Below the pieces are notes generated by a model. It did no database searches. It was not told where the DNA came from and worked only from the letters and a program-made list of their open reading frames with translations. From Pedobacter steynii (lineage in GTDB: Bacteria; Bacteroidota; Bacteroidia; Sphingobacteriales; Sphingobacteriaceae): a DNA stretch of 64,000 bases. This document shows, piece by piece, positions 58,929 through 64,000 of the stretch; positions within the stretch are counted from its first letter, which is position 1; each line of letters starts with the position of its first letter. Where the stretch lies: NCBI RefSeq assembly GCF_900103665.1, contig NZ_FNGY01000006.1, forward strand, positions 372,001-436,000, given 5' to 3'. The position numbers were made by a program, and so were the translations under genes.

Positions 58929-59603
58929 TTATTTTCTGATTCGGTAACCTACACCGCGTACCGTCTCCAGCCATTCGGTATCTGCCCATTGGTTGAGTTT
59001 TTTTCTGATATTTTTGATATGTGCATCAATATAATTCGAGTCATAATCATCATTAACAAAAGTTCCCCAAATGTGTTCACTCAGTTGTGCGCGGGTAAGC
59101 ACCCTGTTTTTATGGAGCAGCAGGTAACTGAAAAGGTCGAATTCCTTACGTGAAAGTCCAATTTCGGCTTCCTCAAAAAGGACCAGCCTTTTTTGCAGGT
59201 CAATATTAAACTTCCCTATAGACAACAGTTCCTGACTGATACTGAACCTCCGGCGGGCGATGGCCTGCATTCTGGACTGCAATTCTAAAAGATAAAAAGG
59301 TTTTGCCAGGTAATCGTCGGCACCCAGATCCAGTCCTGAAACCCGGTCTTTGAGATTGGTCCTCGCGGTGATAATGATGTAAATCGAATCAGGATTGTCC
59401 TTCTTGGTCTGCTTAAGGAGCTCCAGCCCGTTTCCATCCGGTAAGCTGAGGTCAATCAGGATATAGTCGTAAGTATTTAACGCTATTTTTTTGACTGCAT
59501 CCTGGAAAGAATACGCGATATCACAAAGATAAAAGGCCTTTATCAGAAAAGCCTCCATCTCATGGGCCAGGGTTTTTTCGTCCTCAATGATTAAAACTTT
59601 CAT
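58929..59603 (-). CDS. OmpR-family response regulator
   Basis: 224 residues. Receiver domain with IIEDEK acidic pair, phospho-acceptor Asp51 (YILIDLSLPDGNG), ITAR and LAKPF. The winged-helix output domain follows (GKFNIDLQKRLVLFEEAEIGLSRKEFDLFSYLLLHKNRVLTRAQLSEHIWG, DAHIKNIRKKL, RGVGYRIRK). The genes on its strand (outer-membrane protein, small basic protein) and the divergent lipoprotein gene flank an operator of paired half-sites at 60823-60880, which this protein probably binds. Confidence 0.92.
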   Translation of the reverse strand: MKVLIIEDEKTLAHEMEAFLIKAFYLCDIAYSFQDAVKKIALNTYDYILIDLSLPDGNGLELLKQTKKDNPDSIYIIITARTNLKDRVSGLDLGADDYLAKPFYLLELQSRMQAIARRRFSISQELLSIGKFNIDLQKRLVLFEEAEIGLSRKEFDLFSYLLLHKNRVLTRAQLSEHIWGTFVNDDYDSNYIDAHIKNIRKKLNQWADTEWLETVRGVGYRIRK

Positions 59604-59613
59604 AAATTAAAAC

Positions 59614-60456
59614 TTAAAACTGATAATAAAAAGCAAGGCCAAAGAAGGACTGCTGACGCTTTAATTCTGGTGCTGCACCGGGACCGAGGACAGACAACTG
59701 GTAATTGATTTCGGCGATGTAATTTGCACGGCTCAGGCTCAATGGCAGTTTGAAATTGTAAGACAGGAGGTTGAAGCTATTGCTGGCCACTGTTGTGGTT
59801 TCAGGAATCCCTGGTTTGCCGGGTGGTACAACTGGTTTTCCCTTTCCTTTCGCCTGATCACGTTTACCCTTTTCTATGGTATAAGTTTCATAAAAATGTT
59901 TGGTACCTGCGATCAGCTCAATTGCCGGTTCTATATAAATTGTATTCTTCTCATTAAATAAACTGCCGAGACTGATTTCTTTCGAATTGGATAAACTTAG
60001 AAAAACATCGCTCTGCTTGCCAAAGGCATAGTCTGCGCTGAAATCTGTTTTGAACCATGGCCATAAATAACTGGTCGACAGGTTGACGTTATTTTCATTG
60101 GAAGCTTGTAGTAATGGAGAGTTTTCAGGGAAAAATGAACGGCTATAAGCGATCCCTGCGGTCCATTTGTCGTTAAAATCGTAATCGTAACCCAGTCCCA
60201 GGTCTGTCTCCGATATTCCTGAGCCATAATTTAAGAGTTTATAAGCCCCTGCGGAAAGGTGGAGCCCCATCGGAAACCTGAGGGTCGCATTAGTGAGTAT
60301 GTAGGGAAGCTTTTCATCGGTTACCTGTCCGTAATAACTTACATTGCTGTTGTAAAGGGCGGCGAGGGTAAGTGTTGTTTTTTTTGAACTGTCTTGCTGC
60401 GCCCGGACCTGAATTGAAAGCAAACAAATGAGCGCGGGAATAAGGAGGAATTTCAT
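59614..60456 (-). CDS. outer-membrane beta-barrel protein, two-component partner
   Basis: 280 residues with a signal peptide (ending LSIQVRAQ) and an alternating amphipathic pattern, ending in aromatic strand residues (FFGLAFYYQF) as outer-membrane barrels do. A low-complexity loop (KGKRDQAKGKGKPVVPPGKPGIPE) at about residues 190-215 probably faces out. Sits 10 bp upstream of the response regulator gene, so it is likely under the same control. Transport role is not indicated. Confidence 0.8.
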   Translation of the reverse strand: MKFLLIPALICLLSIQVRAQQDSSKKTTLTLAALYNSNVSYYGQVTDEKLPYILTNATLRFPMGLHLSAGAYKLLNYGSGISETDLGLGYDYDFNDKWTAGIAYSRSFFPENSPLLQASNENNVNLSTSYLWPWFKTDFSADYAFGKQSDVFLSLSNSKEISLGSLFNEKNTIYIEPAIELIAGTKHFYETYTIEKGKRDQAKGKGKPVVPPGKPGIPETTTVASNSFNLLSYNFKLPLSLSRANYIAEINYQLSVLGPGAAPELKRQQSFFGLAFYYQF

Positions 60457-60466
60457 AGGTTGGATA

Positions 60467-60763
60467 CTACGGTCTTTTAATTTTTGGACGGATCACTTTA
60501 ATCGGTTTGCCTTTAATGTTTGGTTTAACAATTACCGGCCTTGACTGTTTTTTCGCCTTTGGAATTTCTCTGATATCAGGGATGTTTTGTTCCGGCCCGC
60601 CTTTATCCTCTGTTTTCTTTTTCTCTTTCTCCTGTTGCCGACGGCTGAGGCTATCGCGAATCGCTACCTTATCATGCATTGGCGTGATTGCCCACAGGGA
60701 CGCAGGCAACAACAAAATGATGATGATGTTCAGTAAAGTTCGGAAAAGGGAGGTATTGCCCAT
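60467..60763 (-). CDS. small basic secreted or membrane protein
   Basis: 98 residues. An N-terminal hydrophobic segment (LLNIIIILLLPASLWA) can be a signal peptide or anchor; the rest is polar, Lys- and Pro-rich (QQEKEKKKTEDKGGP, KPNIKGKPIKVIRPKIKRP), probably disordered in the periplasm. First gene of the minus-strand run leading to the outer-membrane protein, response regulator and kinase. Its start faces the operator at 60823-60880. Family not recognised. Confidence 0.72.
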   Translation of the reverse strand: MGNTSLFRTLLNIIIILLLPASLWAITPMHDKVAIRDSLSRRQQEKEKKKTEDKGGPEQNIPDIREIPKAKKQSRPVIVKPNIKGKPIKVIRPKIKRP

Positions 60764-60822
60764 ATATAAATATAAAGATTCTGTGGTAAAAAGCCCTGGT
60801 CTGACAAAGATGATTAGCCAAC

Positions 60823-60880
60823 ATGAAAATAAGATGAAAATTTGCCCCCAATTAATCCTGGAATTTCATCTTACTTTCAT
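60823..60880. promoter_or_regulatory. OmpR-type operator of four half-sites between divergent genes
   Basis: Left arm: ATGAAA at 60823-60828 and 60834-60839 (11 bp apart). Right arm: its mirror TTTCAT at 60864-60869 and 60875-60880 (11 bp apart). The 20-bp arms are inverted copies with one mismatch and one inserted base, 19 bp apart. OmpR-type regulators bind direct repeats with this period. Lies about 60 bp before both starts. Confidence 0.75.
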
Positions 60881-60937
60881 GTTCGCTTTTCAATTTTGGA
60901 GAAAGAAAATGTGAATATCTATTTAAAACTAAAACTT

Positions 60938-61735
60938 ATGAAAAAGAGAATCTTATATGCCGGACTAGTCGTATTGACGGTAGGGCTGACCGTCCTTAAC
61001 GGATGCAAGAAAGACGGTAGCAACCATACTGATGGGACGACAAAAGTTCAAATCCGGATGACAGATGCGCCGGGGAACTTTGACAAGATCAATCTGAGTG
61101 TTAAAGAGATTGTACTTTTATCTGATGGTAAACCTTATGTCTTTGCCTCAACAGTAAGTACGTTTAATATTCTGGATTTCAGAATCGGAACGGGCAACCC
61201 TGATATTTTAGTCGCTTCAGGTGAAATGCCTGCCGGTGAAATCACCGAAATCAGATTGGTCCTGAACGACAACAATACGATTGTCGTAAATGGCATCACC
61301 CAGGATTTAAAGACGCCAAGCGGACAATCCTCAGGATGGAAAGTTAAGCTAAGCAAGAATCCTACCCTTGTGCCGGGAGTAGCTTATTCATTGTTACTGG
61401 ATTTCGACGCTGCAAAATCTATTGTGAGTACTGGCAATGGAAAGTATTTGCTTAAACCGGTAGTCAGAGGAATTACTGCAGCTACTTCAGGGTTGATCTC
61501 TGGTACTGTAATGCCTTTAGCGAGTCATCCTGAAGTATTGGTGATCGCCGGAACAGATACCGTAGGTACAATTGCAGATGCTTTAACCGGTAAATTCAGT
61601 GTGGGTGGTCTTGCCGGTGGAAGTTACTCCGTGAAATTTGCTCCTGTTACAGGTTATAAAGATAGTACAGTGACGAATGTCCAGGTAGCTCTTGGTCAGA
61701 ATACCAGTCTTGGAACTGTAGTGCTTAAACAATAG
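60938..61735 (+). CDS. DUF4382 lipoprotein
   Basis: 265 residues from ATG 60938, which opens a lipoprotein signal (ending VLNGCKKDG). The next ~150 residues are a DUF4382 domain: KVQIRMTDAPGNFDKINLSVKEIVLLSDG, FNILDFRIG, GEMPAGEITEIRLVLNDNN. The C-terminal ~80 (SGTVMPLASHPEVLVIAGTDTVGTIADALTGKFSVGGLAGGSYSVKF) are a carboxypeptidase regulatory-like domain. Surface or periplasmic; function unknown. Divergent from the two-component run, with a shared operator between. Confidence 0.87.
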   Translation: MKKRILYAGLVVLTVGLTVLNGCKKDGSNHTDGTTKVQIRMTDAPGNFDKINLSVKEIVLLSDGKPYVFASTVSTFNILDFRIGTGNPDILVASGEMPAGEITEIRLVLNDNNTIVVNGITQDLKTPSGQSSGWKVKLSKNPTLVPGVAYSLLLDFDAAKSIVSTGNGKYLLKPVVRGITAATSGLISGTVMPLASHPEVLVIAGTDTVGTIADALTGKFSVGGLAGGSYSVKFAPVTGYKDSTVTNVQVALGQNTSLGTVVLKQ

Positions 61736-61781
61736 GGGAGGGAAGCGTACTGTCCTGACAACAGGCTGTACCATATAGATG

Positions 61782-61805
61782 AAAGGCCTCCTTAGGGAGG
61801 CTTTT
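61782..61805 (+). terminator. terminator after the DUF4382 gene
   Basis: GCCTCC/GGAGGC stem with TTAG loop at 61786-61801, extended by AAAG/CTTT with one bulge, then T-rich. Confidence 0.75.
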
Positions 61806-61817
61806 CTATTTCCGGCC

Positions 61818-61850
61818 AAAAAAAGCCTCCTGATTTTAAAACCAGGAGGC
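61818..61850 (-). terminator. terminator of the minus-strand M57-like gene
   Basis: On the minus strand GCCTCCTG (61843-61850) pairs with CAGGAGGC (61825-61832) and is followed by seven T (A run 61818-61824). Confidence 0.85.
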
Positions 61851-61940
61851 GAATTTGGGTTGCACGCCAAATTATAAGTCGATCTGCTACTGCGCAATAA
61901 TAAATAATGAATGAATAAGGATTAGTTAATAGTTTTTTTA

Positions 61941-62768
61941 TTAGTAAAGGTAGTTCAGGGCAATTAGGTCGTTTGCATTAAACGTTCTGTTGCCTCCGTT
62001 AGAGCAAGCCAACATAAATGATTCTGCATCTGCTTTAGATGGAGTACCTGGAATTTGAACAGCACCAACACCGGCAGTACCTTCATTAGCCCTTTTTCCT
62101 CCACAGCTGTAAGCGCGGTTCATGTAATCTGTATGACGGAAACCAATACAATGGCCTACTTCATGCTGCAATACAGAAGTCAAATACAGCAGGTTTGGAT
62201 TCGTACCATAAGCATTCACATTGGTGTTCATTTTAACCTGGTTGAAGGGTTGTCCTGAAGAAGTTGGGAAGCCGGCTGAGCCTAAAGTAATGTAGCCTCC
62301 GCTAGGTCCTTCATTAAAACCGAAAACGTCAATGTTTCCAACAGTTCCGGTAGTTGCTCTCTGGAAAGTCAGTTGCAATCCCAATGCATTGTACCTGGTA
62401 ATCATCTGGTCAACAGCATCGCTGTAAACCTGTGGCAGGTTGGTCACCGAGATGGTAATTACCCTGGGAAGACCGGTTACTAAATTGGTAGTTCTGTACT
62501 GCTCTGTTTCAGCAATGCTTAAATTGGCACCTTTTGATGTGTTTGAGAGGTTATCATCAGTTAAAAGAATATCTCCTTCCACTAAATAGCCGCCTTCTAC
62601 TTTCCTTGCGCCATCAATACTGAAGCCCAGGGAAGTAATTTTTGACAAAGTAGTTTTAGAGATTTCTTCATTGCTTGTCGTTTCTACCGCATCTTTTTTC
62701 GTACAGGCGAACATAGATACAGTAAGCGCGCCGATTAAGGCAAGCGCCAGCAGGTTTTTTCTTTTCAT
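61941..62768 (-). CDS. lipoprotein M57-like (HExGH) zinc metallopeptidase
   Basis: 275 residues. Lipoprotein signal (ALTVSMFACTKKD). The catalytic motif is HEVGHCIGFRH at residues 202-212, a full HExxHxxGxxH metzincin motif, followed by a conserved TDYMNRAYSCGG. The upstream region (GFNEGPSGGYITLGSAGFP) fits the M57 dual-action HEIGH peptidases common in Bacteroidota. Cell-surface or periplasmic. Different in motif and architecture from the metallopeptidase at 681-2303. Confidence 0.87.
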   Translation of the reverse strand: MKRKNLLALALIGALTVSMFACTKKDAVETTSNEEISKTTLSKITSLGFSIDGARKVEGGYLVEGDILLTDDNLSNTSKGANLSIAETEQYRTTNLVTGLPRVITISVTNLPQVYSDAVDQMITRYNALGLQLTFQRATTGTVGNIDVFGFNEGPSGGYITLGSAGFPTSSGQPFNQVKMNTNVNAYGTNPNLLYLTSVLQHEVGHCIGFRHTDYMNRAYSCGGKRANEGTAGVGAVQIPGTPSKADAESFMLACSNGGNRTFNANDLIALNYLY

Positions 62769-62971
62769 AAATTTAAGTTTTTCATAAATATTATGGTGCA
62801 GCTAGTAGATCTTTGATTAAATTAGAATTCTTTTTTTTGTAATCAAAATATTACAAATAGAATATTCTTATTTATAATGATTATTGAGGCGATAAGTTGT
62901 TTTAAGTAGCTTTTTTGCTTTTTAAGTATTGTATTTTACTGATTATAAAGAATAAAGTTTTGATGTTTTGT

Positions 62972-63823
62972 TTAGTACATTTCTATAAAAGCCTGTAGCA
63001 AAGGATCCTGGTTTCTGTTCTTTCTGTAAATAATCATGGTTGTGGTACTGCCCAGTTCTTTACCAATAGAAAAGGTTCTTAGCTTTCTGTTTGGATAATA
63101 CTGTTCAATCAATTCCAGGGGTAATATGGTAATCGCCAAACCTGCTTCTACAAAGTTGACGATGCCTTCCAGAGAATTCACGATGGTGCTTTTATAATTG
63201 ATGATGCCTTTATAGCTCAGCCAGGATTCCAGTCTTGCCCTGTAAACACAACCTTGTTCAAAGACGATGATCTTAACCTGTGCATCCTGTACGATGTCAT
63301 TAAGTGTTTCATATTTACCGGAACTGACGATCACCAACTGCTCTTCTTTGATCAGTCGCTGTTCGAGATCAGTCGAGGTAATGGGAGCGGTGATAAAGGC
63401 GGCATCCAGTTTATAATTCATGACTTCATGGATCAGGTCGGGAGACATGGCCGATTTAAATTCCAGTTCGATATCAGGGTAGGTGGTATTAAAGCGCTGA
63501 ATAAGCTCAGGAACCTTTAAGGCCATAGTGGTTTCAATACAACCTATTTTTAAATGGCCGATGAGCTGATTGCGCTGAGAAAGTTCTCTTTTCGCTGCCT
63601 CTATCAGCTGGCTGATCTGTTTGCAGTAGTGCATCAGTGTTTCGCCGGCAGCAGTGAGCTGTACCTTTTTTGTCCGGGTAAAGAGGGAAACGCCAAATTC
63701 TTCTTCCAGACTTTTAATTCTGGCCGTGACATTAGATTGAACGGTGAAAGTCGCTTCCGCAGCTTTGGTGAAGCTGCCATGTGCAGCTACCGCTTCAAAT
63801 ATTTTGAAATCATTGGTATTCAT
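62972..63823 (-). CDS. LysR-family transcriptional regulator
   Basis: 283 residues. N-terminal HTH (FKIFEAVAAHGSFTKAAEATFTVQSNVTARIKSLEEEFGVSLFTRTKKVQLTAAGETLMHY) and a LysR substrate-binding domain (IGCIETTMALKVPELIQRFNTTYPDIELEF). LysR regulators usually control a divergent gene; the region right of 63823 runs to the window end at 64000 without a start of a recognisable gene, so the target, if divergent, lies outside. An ATTAAT-N6-ATTAAT pair lies near 63877. Confidence 0.9.
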   Translation of the reverse strand: MNTNDFKIFEAVAAHGSFTKAAEATFTVQSNVTARIKSLEEEFGVSLFTRTKKVQLTAAGETLMHYCKQISQLIEAAKRELSQRNQLIGHLKIGCIETTMALKVPELIQRFNTTYPDIELEFKSAMSPDLIHEVMNYKLDAAFITAPITSTDLEQRLIKEEQLVIVSSGKYETLNDIVQDAQVKIIVFEQGCVYRARLESWLSYKGIINYKSTIVNSLEGIVNFVEAGLAITILPLELIEQYYPNRKLRTFSIGKELGSTTTMIIYRKNRNQDPLLQAFIEMY

Positions 63824-64000
63824 GTTTAATTACTGATTGTGATTTAGGTATTATATTGAAATCATTTTTTAAGATTAATATAGGAATTAATATTTGAATT
63901 ATCATAAAAGTAGCTGTTGCGGAAGCGTGACTTTTTTGATAACATTGTAGTCCTCCTGATCTCTTGCTGTAATGAACCTACTGTGCATTATCTTACTCTC

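Noticed and set aside
63877..63894. ATTAAT-N6-ATTAAT near the LysR gene as an operator
   Set aside because: AT-rich, self-palindromic hexamers are common here and do not match the T-N11-A pattern clearly.
1..64000. CRISPR arrays, insertion sequences, integrases, prophage and rRNA
   Set aside because: No regularly spaced repeats, transposase or integrase motifs or rRNA-like sequence were seen.

Overview
The window looks like chromosome of a Bacteroidota bacterium, most like Pedobacter/Sphingobacteriaceae. This rests on family content rather than any marker gene: SusB-like GH97, several GH29 fucosidases, DUF1080, DUF6266 and DUF4382 proteins, a TonB of the Bacteroidota type, Cys-Lys-Lys lipoprotein signals, an H1-like mini-histone, and promoters of the Bacteroidota form (TTTG, 19-21 bp, TAnnTTTG). 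No SusC/SusD pair lies in the window.

Layout. 0-2.3 kb: end of a LamG-type protein and a lipoprotein metallopeptidase. 2.6-9.1 kb: first fucose module (fuconate dehydratase, SSS symporter, mutarotase-like lipoprotein, SDR dehydrogenase, AraC regulator, GH29 fucosidase). 9.1-13.2 kb: DUF1801 protein, Gfo/Idh oxidoreductase plus DUF1080 protein, HxlR regulator plus DsbA-like protein. 13.6-20.4 kb: a three-gene operon of a tandem GH26-like membrane protein, a GH2-like lipoprotein and a 1262-residue fusion of a cellulose-synthase-like glycosyltransferase with GH26-like and GH2-like domains. 20.4-31.2 kb: housekeeping and hypothetical genes, a TetR/MFS efflux pair with matching operators, and TonB. 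31.3-39.2 kb: second fucose module (AraC, GH29, RraA-like, split UxaA-type dehydratase, and a FucP-type permease fused in frame to a GH29 fucosidase with F5/8-like domains). 39.3-43 kb: UbiB-like kinase and two GNAT proteins. 43-45.4 kb: accessory patch with a DUF6266 protein and a toxin-antitoxin-like group of duplicated small ORFs before an ART-like protein. 45.4-55.6 kb: GH27, GH78, a tRNA-like gene, mini-histone, GH97, dioxygenase-like lipoprotein, LytTR regulator, a degraded SDR remnant and a fourth GH29 domain. 55.6-64 kb: AHSA1 protein, DUF4116-like protein, a two-component system with its outer-membrane partner and a divergent DUF4382 lipoprotein around an OmpR-type operator, an M57-like metallopeptidase and a LysR regulator.

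How the genes fit together. The two fucose modules share paralogous AraC regulators, each divergent from a GH29 gene. Together they could release L-fucose outside the cytoplasm, import it by SSS or FucP-type permeases, oxidise it to fuconate (SDR), dehydrate it (enolase-superfamily FucD and/or UxaA type) and cleave the keto-deoxy acid (RraA-like aldolase candidate). GH27, GH78 and GH97 widen the range to galactosides, rhamnosides and glucosides. The two systems most worth attention are the synthase-hydrolase fusion operon at 13.6-20.4 kb, probably making and editing an extracellular glycan, and the permease-fucosidase fusion at 36-39.2 kb.

Gene starts were reassigned where an upstream extension lacked a plausible signal sequence or family similarity. 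All functions are inferred from sequence motifs alone; no database search was run.
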